This document shows, one piece after another, positions 42,880-53,297 of a DNA stretch of 64,000 nt. Each line of letters opens with the position of its first letter. The first letter of the stretch is position 1. Source of the DNA: Bathynomus jamesi (lineage: Eukaryota; Arthropoda; Malacostraca; Isopoda; Cirolanidae); assembly GCA_023014485.1 (NCBI GenBank), contig JAJOZX010005608.1, positions 248,001 to 312,000 of the forward strand, given 5' to 3'. The position numbers and the translations under genes are program-made. The notes under the pieces are model-generated. The model was not told the DNA's origin and made no database searches. It saw only the letters and a program-made list of their open reading frames with translations.

Positions 42880-43520
42880 AAAATAAATGGTGGTAGCTGC
42901 AACTATCCTCATATTAATAAAAAATTAAAATAAATGGTGGTAGCTGACAACTCTCCATAATATAAAAAATTAAAATATATGGTGGTGTTTAGCAACTCAC
43001 CCTAATAATGTATACCTGTACAATTAAAATGGTATCTGGCAACTGGCTGAAGGAAAAATTAAACACATGGCGCTATCTGGCAACTCAGCCAACTGGCTGT
43101 TTGGGACCCATAAGAGGCGGCGTATGGCAGAAGACTCTCATACGAGCTCAGGCGGCCGCCCGAGCAAGGACCTCTGGTTCTTTCTTTTTCTGGCCATTTC
43201 GGGGGTGAGGCAATCCCACCTTCTCCTCCATAGAAGCCTCTTAGGTTAGGTATGCCCCTTTGGGGGGGGTTCAGCTTGGGGGAGAACACCGCTCCAAGTT
43301 GCATACCCCTTGCAATCCCCTTTCGGGGCTGGCAACAAAGTGGGGCTGGGAATTTTTATTTTTTTCAACAAAGGGGGTTGGGGGTTGGCACTCTTGCAAC
43401 AAAGGGGGGTAGGGTCGGTATTCTTGCAACAAGGGGTGGAGGTTGGCATTCCCGCAACGTTGATCATTATCTCTTGCAACATTGCAACATTCCTGCACTC
43501 TCCCATTTTGCGGCTACACT
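42880..43520 (+). repeat. TATA-repeat family, copy 4 (diverged)
   Basis: Contains the AAATGGTGGTAGCTGACAAC units (three), CTATCTGGCAACTCAGCCAA, the GAGCTC...CCGAGCAAGGA leader, CCTCTTAGGTTAGGTATGCC, the CAATCCCCTTTCGGGGCTGG block and the CTCTTGCAACAAAGGGG minisatellite. The TATA position reads CCCATAAGAGG, so the box is lost. Confidence 0.7.
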
Positions 43521-43536
43521 ACTACTTATCATTCCA

Positions 43537-44050
43537 AAAGGCGGATTTAGGCATTTCAGTGAGGGGGTGGGGTCCAAAGAAAAAAGGGCACTCCATAAAA
43601 TAAAAAGGAGTACAGTACTAGAAAAATTTCTTAAAACAGACCACCAATGAGCGAGAGTAAAATCAATTATATTGTTTTATTAGATCAGTCTCATTCAAAT
43701 ATGATACGAAATAAAAATCTAATTTAGGTACAACAGTTATCACAGAAAATTTTTCAAACAATTACAGATGTCAGAATAAGATGAAGATAAAAATAGTGAT
43801 ATTGGCTGCACCAGTACTAAGGGCACCTATGAAAACCATTACAACTACAAGTTTGGAAGTACAATGTATACAGATAAAGACTCAAAATAGAATTTGAAAA
43901 TAAAATAACCATGTTCTATTACAAAAACAAAATTTGTTTCCAGAGGCATACACATCATTCAAATAGGGCACTTGCACTTGAAGAAAGGGCACTTGCAAGA
44001 AATTGAGGGTGGGTCCGGACGTCGCCGACCCCGACCCTAGGTCCGCCCTT
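43537..44050. mobile_element. MITE-like repeat, copy B
   Basis: Near-identical to 5384-5908, same orientation, ends AAAGGCGGATTTAGG and CTAGGTCCGCCCTT. It has a short duplication of GGGCACTTGCA units near 43966-43999 absent from copy A. Confidence 0.6.
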
Positions 44051-44059
44051 GTGAGTACG

Positions 44060-45290
44060 AAAAACAAGACACCAATGAAAGTTTCTTGGAAGCTATCCGA
44101 AATGCTTCGCTAAAAGTACTGAATTAAAATCTAAACTGACCACACTCAAAGTACCCACTTTTGAGGGGACAGCCAAATTTCAGTCTTTTATTGAAAAATT
44201 TCAAAGCCTGATGGGTAATAAAAACTACATTATAGATGATGACAAACTTAGTTGTTCATTGAACTATTTGAAGGCCCAGTCTTAAGATTACTGGAATTAT
44301 TGCCAGCCGTACGTACTACTTATTACGTGGCATTAGAATTTCTTAACAGAAATTATATGAACAGTGTTGAAACTGCACAGGACTTGGCTCTTTGAGTAAC
44401 AACATAAGAACCACGAAAGACAACTATGATGATCCCTATGACTTTTACTGTGAGTTTGAATGTATCAGAGGACAACTTAAAAACAATGATTTAAACATTA
44501 CAGAGTCATCTTGGTTCATTCAAGTTACTGTGTTTGAACAATTCCCCTCTCGGGTCAAAGAGAAGCTTCATCAAAGAACAGCTGACATATGCTCTATCCT
44601 TGATAAGCTAAGAGAAGATTTTGTAATTGTACTTGCTCTTTACAAATCCAGTTACACTCACCCCAAAATTAACACAGCACAAGAAAGACCCAACAATTCA
44701 GAAAAACAAAACCCTAACACAAAATTTCAAAATTTACCACCTGCATTCATTGAAATACAAATACAAAACAAAAATTTCAGAAAACAAAGTATCCAACTTC
44801 ACAAAAGTGTAATGCAACTGTTTTTGAGTCTAACCTAGGGCATGGTTCTGATTAATCAGTTAATCATTGTTCCAAATTTAATTATTATATAATTAATCAA
44901 AAAATATTTTAGAAAATGATGGGAAATGATTAATTTTCCTCATAATTTCACCATCATTTTACCTTAAATTTTGTAATGTATCATTTGTATAAACTGTCTA
45001 ATCCGCCCATGCCTAATTTCTGGAACTAAAGCAAATTAATTTTGAGCAAAATGTTTTCTTCGGTCTTATCTCAAGCAACAGAAACAATAAAGCTCTTTCG
45101 TACTCTTTTCAGAAGTATTTAATTTTTAATCAATTTTTTAATCGGTTAATCATTGATTAATTAGAAAATTTCATCATTCAGCACTTTTCCCTAAAAATGA
45201 TTAATTAACCACGTCCTAGTCTAATCCCATAACAAGCAAATTTTGTTTAAGTAATGAAGGTTAATATTCGATTTACCCCTGCGGGAGCCT
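44060..45290 (+). pseudogene. BEL/Pao-type gag (DUF1759-like) remnant
   Basis: Successive frames give TLKVPTFEGTAKFQSFIEKF (about 44145-44205), NYLKAQ, LLELLPAVRTTYYVALEFLN and NYMNSVETAQDL; the long frame 44392-44838 continues SSWFIQVTVFEQFPSRVKEK. The order (L-VPTF-G---F-SF---F ... K--YL---L-G-A ... Y--AL--L---Y) is that of the gag-like domain of BEL/Pao LTR retrotransposons. Multiple frameshifts are present. A 386-bp MITE (44834-45219) splits it; across the insertion the reading (frame CNATVFESN, then PITSKFCLSNEG) is continuous if one copy of the TCTAA duplication is removed. No LTRs or pol are seen nearby. Confidence 0.65.
44834..45219. mobile_element. MITE inserted in gag remnant, TSD TCTAA
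   Basis: Left end CCTAGGGCATGGTT and right end (reverse complement) CTAGGACGTGGTTAATTAAT form imperfect TIRs. TCTAA flanks both sides (44829-44833 and 45220-45224). The interior is AT-rich with GATTAATCAG/TTAATCATTG words and has no ORF. Confidence 0.75.
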
Positions 45291-45640
45291 TCAACTATTT
45301 GCTTATCATAAAAATAATATTTTTTTATACTGATTCCAAATATAACAGCCGTTTCTTGTGCAAATTCTTAGTTTTTCAGTTATTTACTCTCAAAAGTAGC
45401 GCTGCTTTAATTGTGCAATATGTTCACTGGTACTGGTGCATGTGGACATCCCTGACGTCATCTGTGTCTGCCGTGACGTAATATGTTCAGCACATACACA
45501 GATGATAGGAATTATTTCGCTTTTTTTTGTTTGTTAAATGTATACGTTAGGTACTGGATCAACGCAGTAGCGTGTGTGCGGATATATTTTCGGTCTGGAT
45601 ATAGGTTAGGTTAGAGGTTTTAAACTCATATTACATCCCA
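45290..45640. other. No gene seen
   Basis: Follows the gag remnant; frames here (45254-45481) have no motif. Contains a GGTTAGGTTAGAGG run near 45605. Confidence 0.4.
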
Positions 45641-46195
45641 GTGATGGAGAAGTTCATTAACCATTCTGCATAATTAGGCGATTTTTTGTTGCCTAAGAAA
45701 TTCTGGGTTACTGCTTTAAAAACATTCCGAGCTGTTTTTTCAGATTCATCCAGGACTTCATCAAAGGCACCATCTTTTCATTAACTCATTTATTTGTGGA
45801 CCAACGAAAACGCCCTCTTTTGTTTTAGCATCACTAATCAGATGAAATTTTTGTTTCAAGTACTGGAATCCATCTCCTGCTCCGTCCATTGCCTTAACAA
45901 AATTTTTCATCAATCCTAGTTTGATGTGTAAAGGTGGCACGTAAACTTTTTCAGGGTCCACCAATTTATAGCACGCAATATTTTTTTGTCCAGGAATGAA
46001 AGATTGACGCGGTGACAGTATAATGAGAATTTGTTCTGCTGTCCCATTCACAAAGAAAGCAGCAATATTTTGTATATCCAAGCTGTAAACCAAGAAGCAG
46101 CCCAGGTTTGTAAGTGTCAGGAGCAGAAATTACATCATCATACATTAGCTAAAACCTTTTCTGCTGGGATACTCTCAGCTTTGGCGTAGATGTAG
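45640..46195 (-). pseudogene. ERFHQD-family transposon protein, middle exon fragment
   Basis: Minus strand reads LGYTKYCCFLCEWDSR near 46100-46050, a frame-shifted segment, then QSFIPGQKNIACYKLVDPEK, VYVPPLHIKLGLMKNFVKAM and ISDAKTKEGVFVGPQINELM. One more frameshift leads to ESEKTARNVFKAVTQNFLGN-KKSPNY near 45720-45670. This corresponds to the start of exon 3 of the copy at 55501-57766 (there GGYTKYPCFLCKWDS ... PPLHIKLGLMKNFIK ... VFDGPQIRTL). The C-terminal ERFHQD block is missing: homology stops at about 45640. The cysteine pair in the C-FLC-WDS motif is conserved in both, so it may bind zinc. Confidence 0.7.
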
Positions 46196-47138
46196 TTTTA
46201 ATAATTTGTTCAATTTATCATCTATATACAAATTTCTCGTTAGACCTGACTTGATAGCAAAATTTCGTTATCATTTTCGTAATCAGAGATGAAAAATGGA
46301 AAGGAAACAACCACTATCATTTAAGAAAAAAATGTTGAACAGTGTAATTATTCATAGAAGGAAAGACAGAAAATGGCGTAGGGCTCAGGCCAACTAATGC
46401 TGTCCATTGCTTATTATATCATTATTACCAATTGTGGAAGTGTAAAGTAAATTGAATCATTTGTTTTTTAGATCTGATTAATAGTATGTGATGGAGAAGA
46501 CTTGAATGAAGTAATAACAGAAGAAAACATCTCATTCTCTCGTACTTTTAGACAAAAATCACTTGAAAGGAACAAAAATATTTTTAAATGAAACAATGAT
46601 GCGGAATCGAGTTATCTTTCCACCGAAAATGAGCGTCAACTAAAATTGAGCGAAATTAAAACAATTGACTTGATAAAGAACACATCATAACATATTCACT
46701 TATTGAAGGAAAATAAACATGAACAGATGATGTGTGTGTATATATGCAATAAGCAAAGTGTAACAGAGTAAAACGTGTATCAGAAATTGAAGTTGAGACG
46801 AGTGTGAAACATTAATGAGAGAAGATCATTGATAATTATTATGGGAAATAAATTCGAGAAAAAATAGTGAAGTCGGTAAAGCGTATATAAAAAATTATAA
46901 TTATTTATTGTTTACAATGTTAATTTGGGGGTCTTTGCCGTGACGGAATTGAATGGTGACATAAATTAACTGAATTTCCAAGCTAAAAGTAAATAGTAAG
47001 AGTGAACGCAAATGTTGAAAGTTATGAAAAGAGAGCATTTAAGACTAACTTTTCTATATTCTCTTATTTAGTCCAGAGAAGAGTTTCCAAATGCGAATTT
47101 CATTTTTTTCATGATAATTTAATATATTTTATTCACAG
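46196..47138. other. No gene seen
   Basis: AT-rich, no recognised exon, TIR or array. An upstream exon of the F5/8C gene may lie here, but I cannot identify it: the frame 47002-47316 runs through the acceptor and its N-terminal part has no motif. Confidence 0.4.
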
Positions 47139-48886
47139 TCATCGCTCTCTAAATGCAATAGATGAAGATTTGAAGAGTAATTTTCATTCAAAACAAGAAT
47201 CGAACCCATGGTTGTTCGTGGATTTGGAAGTTCCTCACCTTATATGGGAAATCAGTCTTACTGTTGATGTCAAGGAAAGAACTTCAGGAATAAAGGTACG
47301 AGTATCATTTTCATGAATTTATTTAATATAATTAATTTATATAAAATAATAATAATAAAATAATAAAAGCGCTTCCATCTACAAAATGTATTTATATGCA
47401 TGGCGGATCTAGGAATTTTCAATTGGGACGGACCACTATAGGGGCGCCGTCGGATCCAAAGCTCTAATACCTGTACAACATTTTCAATGTCGCAAAGTCA
47501 TGCTGTACGACAACAACAAAGTATGGGAAAAATTTGGAAACAATCTATAACTAAACACAAGACGATATGACATTTGTCGTATGAGAGCAACTCGGCAAAG
47601 AGGCGTCTCACTTTCGTGCAAATATCTGTACCATCCAGTTGTGTTATTCAACGTTCAATTCATTTCATCGACTTTTTTGATTACATAACATGAACTTATT
47701 AGCATCTTATCATAAAATAATTAATAAATTGCAAATACTGTTGCCTTTTATGTCATGAATAAGTGGTTTTGGTAAATAGAAACTGTAAATGAATCTATAA
47801 ATTATGGTTAAACGTGGGACTATTCGTGCAGTGTATAGACTCAGGTATTTAGATATTTGGGCTATTAATTATATTAGCCGAAATTCATATTGGACTCGAA
47901 ATCTAACCTAACTTAACCTAATCTAATTTAATTTAACTTACAAAGAAAAACACTGACATGTAGTTGTATGATCTGTTGGGCGATTTATTTGGAGCCTAGT
48001 ATGGATTTCGGCTACTATAATTAATCAGCCAAATATCTAAATATCTAATAACTATACGTTACACGAACTAATCCCATGTTTACCATGGGAGAGCAAAAAT
48101 TCTAAGGTATCTACTCTAACCTAACCTAACCTACAAAAAAACCCACTTACATGTGGTTGTGTGCTTTATTAAAAGTCTAATATGCAATTTATATTTTTAA
48201 AATAAAAAAAATTGTCCACTGTTGAATCGTTTCGGAACATAGCAGTGTTACTTTGGTTATTCGTGTAGTCGTAGAATTGATTTTGGCCACTTAACCACCA
48301 GCAGTAATCATAAATCCTCTTGTCTATTTATTAACGAAAATATCACGACTAAACCTAACCAATCGTCAATGACCTAACCGGGCATTCAAATTTTATCCTA
48401 TGTAATAATAATGGTCCTCTATAAACCGGAAATATGATAGAATATAATAGAATTTTCAAGATATGTATCTCATATACATATCTTAAAAATTCTATTTTGT
48501 AAATAAGATAAGTAAGACCTGTTAAATTATCCCCCCCCCTAATATTGACCTTTAAAACTATGTCCCCCCTCTCTGAAGCTGGGGGGAAATAGTTTAAAAG
48601 ATCCTTAATTTTTTTCTCATTTCTAATTGCAATGTTCAAAATTGGTTTTACTTAACTTTCTTTTCAGATCTACTTGGCGAATAATGTAACCTTTGACCAT
48701 TACGGTAAACCTTATTTGAAGACGCTTCCAGTATTTGCTGCACAGACTGGCATCGCTTATTCCGACAAATTGCAGTTTACGCATCCTGGAGGATTGTGCG
48801 GTCGTTTCGTCATTGTTGTCAGAGAAGTTGAAAATGAGTACTTGATAATCTATGAGCTACAAGGAATTGGATATATTTTCAAATAA
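47139..48886 (+). CDS. F5/8C (discoidin/fucolectin-like) domain, two exons
   Basis: Exon a (47139-47295) follows TTTATTCACAG and ends AAG|GTACGAG. Exon b (48668-48886) follows TAACTTTCTTTTCAG and ends at TAA. Joined in phase they read HRSLNAIDEDLKSNFHSKQE, SNPWLFVDLEVPHLIWEISL, a TSGIKIYLANNVTF segment, and later GRFVIVVREVENEYLIIYEL. NAID---S-FH---ESNPWL-VDL, then the (I/V)-I---- strand and GR-V-V----- E-L--YE are the strands of the galactose-binding-like F5/8 type C fold used by fucolectins and many secreted adhesion proteins. The usual cysteines and basic sugar-binding residues are not evident. First exon(s), including any signal peptide, were not found. AATAAA overlaps the stop. The intron holds a foldback element. 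Could be a live 3' end or a pseudogene; there is no disruption in either exon. Confidence 0.6.
47803..48088. mobile_element. Foldback/MITE in F5/8C intron
   Basis: ATGGTTAAACGTGGGACTAT at the left pairs with GTTTACCATGGGA-type sequence at the right. Arms of about 85 bp share ATTTAGATATTTGGGCT and TAATTATATTAGCCGAAAT words in inverted orientation. The centre has AACCTAACTTAACCTAA. Confidence 0.65.
48335..48385 (-). repeat. Solo copy of the GGTTAGG/TTTCGTTA core
   Basis: AACGAAAATATCACGACTAA then ACCTAACCAATCGTCAATGA: the reverse complement of the motif at 4213-4262 and in the 49-51 kb foldbacks. Confidence 0.7.
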
Positions 48887-49086
48887 AATATGTATATTAT
48901 TGAGAGCGACGACTTCATTCAAATTAAATAGCAAATACATATCAGCTTTTCGAATATAACTCAATTTAGAATGTTTTTTGTTTATGTACATTTTAAAAGT
49001 AATGAAAAGTTATGAAACGCGGCTGATTAAGACATTTAGCCACATTACAACATGCATTATCATGCTTATTTGGATCACCTGAAGAT

Positions 49087-49259
49087 CAGGGCCCCCAGCC
49101 TTCTTTAGTTAGTCTTATGAGGCTAACTAACGAAAATATCACGACCTAACCTAACCAGTCATTACGTAAACTGTACGCCCTTGACGATTGGTTAGGTTAG
49201 GTCGTGATATTTTCGTTAGTTAGCCTTGTAAAGCTCACTAAAGAAGGCTGGGGGCCCTG
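49087..49259. mobile_element. Palindromic MITE, TIR CAGGGCCCCCAGCC
   Basis: CAGGGCCCCCAGCCTTCTTT at 49087 pairs with the exact inverse at 49259. Arms run through TTAGTTAG, CTAACTAACGAAAATATCAC and GACCTAACCTAACC and meet near the middle. The pairing continues imperfectly into both flanks (GGATCACCTGA at the left, TCAGGTGATCC at the right). Confidence 0.8.
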
Positions 49260-49550
49260 TGGATCAGGTGATCCGCTTATTTTACTGCTATATTTCAATG
49301 AGGAACAGTGGCTAACTGCTTTTTTTTATGTATTCTGGCTTTACTCGTATCTAAATGGAATTTTATCACGTCACCTCTTCACAAGAGATGTTGTCATAAC
49401 CTAACGCTAAATAATCATTATTATTATTATTATCGCAAATATTTATCGATTTAAAACAAGCAAACTATTTGGAGCAAGTGTAGTTTACGTCCCTTTGACG
49501 CAAAAGGGACACAAACTAAACTAGGTCAAAATTGGGGGAAGTAAACTACA

Positions 49551-49780
49551 CTAGGATCAGTGCTACTGTAGTATGCGGTCTACCTACGATTGGTTAGGTT
49601 TAATCATGATATTTTCGTTAAAACTAACGAAAATATCATGACTAAACCTAACCAATCGTCAAGGGCGATTGACAATGGGATGTAAACAAACAATTAGTAA
49701 ACAAGATAAAAAGCTATAATTAAAAGGTAGACTGCCGAATCGTAGGTAGACCGCATACTACAGTAGCACCCTAGGATCTT
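49551..49780. mobile_element. Foldback element with inner palindrome
   Basis: Outer arms GTGCTACTGTAGTATGCGGT and TCTACCTACGATT (49560-49591) pair with 49737-49769. An inner near-perfect palindrome (49587-49659) is the CGATTGGTTAGG...ATATTTTCGTT core back to back with its inverse. The right arm is separated from the core by about 75 bp of non-palindromic sequence. Confidence 0.75.
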
Positions 49781-49796
49781 TAGGAGACATTTTTTA

Positions 49797-50790
49797 AATG
49801 AATCCATCAAATAAACCGTTAAAACTAACGAAAATAGGTAAATCTCTAGGAGCGCTCCATTTTTCAATATTAAACATACACTCATAAAACATATACCATT
49901 TGAAAGCCCACATTTTTCTGGGTCTAAAAATGTAGTAATCCAAAAGTATCAATAGCAAATAAAAAGTAACTCGGTTTAAATATAAAACCCTATACCGATC
50001 AGTTTGTGATGCGTGATCTTTACGGGGGCTCCGCCCACGTATCCCCGAGACCTAAATTATACAAATGATAATGTAATAACATATTCATGTTAGGTTAGGT
50101 TAGCGTAACAATTACCAAAAATACCATCTTACAACACAGACTGAAGATTTATAACTTAGCTAACCTTTATAATGTAATTACGTCACGCGTCAAACAATTA
50201 AACCTAGTTACTTTTTATTTGCTATTGATACTTTTGGATTACTACATTTTTAGACTCGGAAAAATGTGAGCTTTCAAATGGTATATGTTTTATGAGTATA
50301 TGTTTTATGAGTGTATGTTTAATATTGAAAAGATAAAAACATCCAATGCTTTCTCTTCATCTACGGCACATGACGAATCAAGTTCTCAAAGTCAGAAACC
50401 ACACGAACAGTAGGTCATAATTCTATCACAAACACGACCAAACTGAATCCAATTAGAAAAAAAAATAGACAGAACAGAATCCAACCAACTAATTAAGTCG
50501 CAGAGCAGCGAAAAAATAGCCCAATCAGGAAAAATATTTTATGAAAAAAAGTACATTATAGCCAAAACAGGAAATATTCACTATAAAAATGTAGCTTGTA
50601 ATTTTTTCTATAATCTTGTATTTCCTATTGATACTTTTGGATTACTACATTTTTAGACTCAGAAAAATGTGAGCTTTCAAATGGTATATGTTTTATGAGT
50701 GTATGTTTAATATTGAAAAATGGAGCGCTCCTAGAGATTTACCTATTTTCGTTAGTTTTAACGGTTTATTTGATGGATTCATTCAAGACG
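49797..50790. mobile_element. Large foldback, about 170-bp arms
   Basis: Left arm 49797-49975 (ATGAATCCATCAAATAAACC ... CTAGGAGCGCTCCATTTTTC ... GTAGTAATCCAAAAGTATCA) is the reverse complement of 50625-50790. A third, partial arm copy in the right-arm orientation lies at 50205-50335. No ORF in between. Confidence 0.75.
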
Positions 50791-50864
50791 GACATCGGAA
50801 TGACGCAAACCATTTTTGAAAAAAAATTCGAAATTTTTTTAAAAAATGTCTCCTAAAAAAAAAA

Positions 50865-51050
50865 AAACCGGGCATACAGTTGACCTAACGGGGCCTTCAG
50901 TGTTATTCCAATGTCCGCATTTAAAGGCCCGGTTAGGTCAACTGTATGCCATTGACAATTGGTTAGGTTCAGTTGTGTTATTTTCGTTAGTTTTAACGAA
51001 AATAACACGACTTAACCTAATCAATTGTCAAGGGCATACAGTGGACCTAA
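50865..51050. mobile_element. Palindrome with GGCATACAGTTGACCTAAC ends
   Basis: GGTTAGGTCAACTGTATGCC, then ATTGACAATTGGTTAGGTT and TTATTTTCGTTAGTTTTAAC (50930-50998), followed by the near-exact inverse to about 51048. A further copy of the outer word (GGGCATACAGTTGACCTAAC) lies at 50870-50890, so this is a nested or tandem hairpin. Confidence 0.75.
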
Positions 51051-51061
51051 CCAGGTATACA

Positions 51062-52155
51062 GCTTTAATTAAATTTACTAAAACTTTATAGAAACTAAGA
51101 AATGGAAGCCATTTTGGAAAAATTTACAGGAATCAGTTTATTTATTACATAAGGAAATTTGTGACCTTTTTAATGTAATTTTTTATTTATATAAAATTGT
51201 TTGGGGAATAAACGTAAAAATCAAACAAAAATTTTATACTGTGCCTCGTATGTTTACCTGCCAAAGAGTGGCTTCCCTTTCAGCTTCTATGATGAGTAGT
51301 GCAAAATTCCCCACACATAAATGCTTGTTCTTGATTGGTTTATGCGTAATTGGCGGAAGGGTTCGACAATGTTCTTTCTGCTCTTCCATTAGTTTCAACT
51401 GAAAATCATTACGAATAAGTTCAAGAGCGACTAAACTAAAGTATTTTCTATATTTATGTCACGTTTCAATAATGTTTTAGCACTTCTGTGATAAAGTATT
51501 GTTTAGTTTCTTTATCATCTACTGTAAACTGTCTATTACATAAATATACGTTGTATAACCGCTGATTAATTTTATAAAACATTAAAAGTATCATTTGTTA
51601 ACCCTGAATTAATAAAACGTAAAAAGATCGAGATTTTATTTAATAATTGGTATTTCCACGTACGTTTGAAATAGCTACGTTTTAACTAAAAGTAAGTGAT
51701 GAGTCCAGTTCAACATTCTTCACATGTTAATGAAATTAAGGTATAAGGGCCATATGAAAAGCAAGGGCCAAATTGTGTTCAATTATTTAATTTATTTTAT
51801 TATTTCATTGAAGGAACTGTGCTGACCAAATGTTTGACATCCTTTCTTAGACTTTCTCCGATTTTTCGAAACGTGTTTTGTACTTCAGGAGAAACTTCAT
51901 TAACAACTGCACTGTAAAACAAAATCGGTTAAAATACAGAACCTTTATGGGGTCAACGGACTTCCATCACATCTGTAAAATTACATTTGTCACTCATACA
52001 AACCGGACACACATTGGAAAATTCCGTAGAAGTTAACAAAATGAGAAAAAAGTTAATTATGTAAACTGGCCTATATTCTGCCTATATTAGACATGTTCTT
52101 TTCAAATAGAAAAGTTTCTGCGAAAATCCACGTTGCAATTGTATATGTAGAGGTC
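51062..52155 (-). repeat. 1.1-kb inverted duplicate, copy 1
   Basis: Reverse complement of 62498-63583 with few differences, for example GGAGAAAG against GCAGAAAG in the exon. It contains the terminal exon 51800-51911 and about 700 bp of downstream DNA including a TTTACCTGCCAAAGAGTGGC block. Confidence 0.85.
51800..51911 (-). CDS. Duplicated terminal exon (unknown gene), copy 1
   Basis: After a TTTTGTTTTACAG acceptor the minus strand reads VVNEVSPEVQNTFRKIGES then LRKDVKHLVSTVPSMK and stops; AATAAA words follow at once. The segment is Lys/Arg-rich and amphipathic. The twin at 62744-62855 keeps the acceptor, frame and stop, with two residue changes. I do not recognise the protein, and no upstream exon is identified within the duplicated block. 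Confidence 0.4.
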
Positions 52156-52339
52156 AAGCGGTCATGTAAAGTGTCTGTATGTTAATATCCACTTTTGTTA
52201 CAGAGGGTAAATATTCCGTGATGTAACCGGAATGCTTGTTACAGTTTTTAGCTGCACTGACCGGCAAAAGTGGCTGTAGCTGCAATTTTTATCTGCTATT
52301 TTCCTTTTTATTATGCAGGACGGACGCCTGCAAAAATGT

Positions 52340-53297
52340 CCCCCCCACCCCGCCATAAGGAGAAAAAGAGAGCCGAAATCAAGGTCCAAGGTTTTCGAGA
52401 TGCCTGGACACTCTGCATTTGAAAGATTGGGGTTCATAGGACAGGGAAAAGATGGACTGAGGAAGGTTGTTCCAGAGTTGAGTAAATGAAATATTGAGAA
52501 AAATGATAACTCACGCGTTAGAGTGTTGGACAGAAACGGGATGAAAATGTGTTGAAAATCTGGTACTGCAAACTCTCCTTAAAGAAGCAAGAATGCGTTT
52601 GGAGAGTTCAGAAGAGCAGTGTCTCTTATAATATCGTTAGTAAATAAAGAGTGAGTCAACAATGCGGCGAAGAGAGAGAGATTGAAGACAGTCAGTATGA
52701 GGCAGGGAATTGATAAGGCGAAAAGCCTTTGATTCCACACGGTCAAGTAGAGCGGTGTGGGTTCAGCCAACCCACATATGAAAAGCGTACTCCATACAAT
52801 GGTGGACAAGACCCCTTTACAGAGACAGCAACTGAGTGGAGGTGAAGAAACTGCGGAGGCGGTACAGCACACCTAACCACTTAGAAGCTGTTTTAGAAAG
52901 GAAGTATACGAGAAGAGGAAGGAATGAGTTGTGTATTGCTGATGACAAAGGAATAGTCGTATGGAAGATTGTGACGAGTAGACAGATGAAGGAAATGAGT
53001 TTTTCAGCCATTGAAAACCAAAAGGTTTTCTCTACCAAAAGCAAAGATACTAGAACGATCAGAGGTCGGGTGAGCTATAATCGTCTCACGCGAAGCATGG
53101 AGTGACTGTTGAGAGGGACGCCTTGTGAATCGGGTGGAGAAGTGTATGGTGAAATTATCGGTATAGGAGTGGATAGAACAGGAAGTGTGACTTAAGAGAT
53201 CACTGATAAATAAAAGGAAAAGAGTGGGTGACAGGACAGAACCCTGAGGGACATCACTATTAACTTTAGGAGAAGAACAGTGGCCACCTACAAGGTG
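52340..53297 (-). pseudogene. LINE fragment, decapod-type family (palm B to C-terminus)
   Basis: Minus strand from 53297: GHCSSPKVNSDVPQGSVLS (RT motif B), then degenerate palm/thumb, SLSKTASKWLGVLYRLRSFF-like (near 52900), a TALLDRVESKAF-type segment, CLQSLSLRRIVDSLF (near 52690) and LWNNLPQSIF (near 52470). The catalytic YADD is not recognisable. Frameshifts throughout. Same family as 38090-38995 and 58740-60509. Confidence 0.75.

Noticed and set aside
45254..45481. Hydrophobic 75-residue frame
   Set aside because: Lies just after the gag remnant but has no retroelement motif; chance frame.
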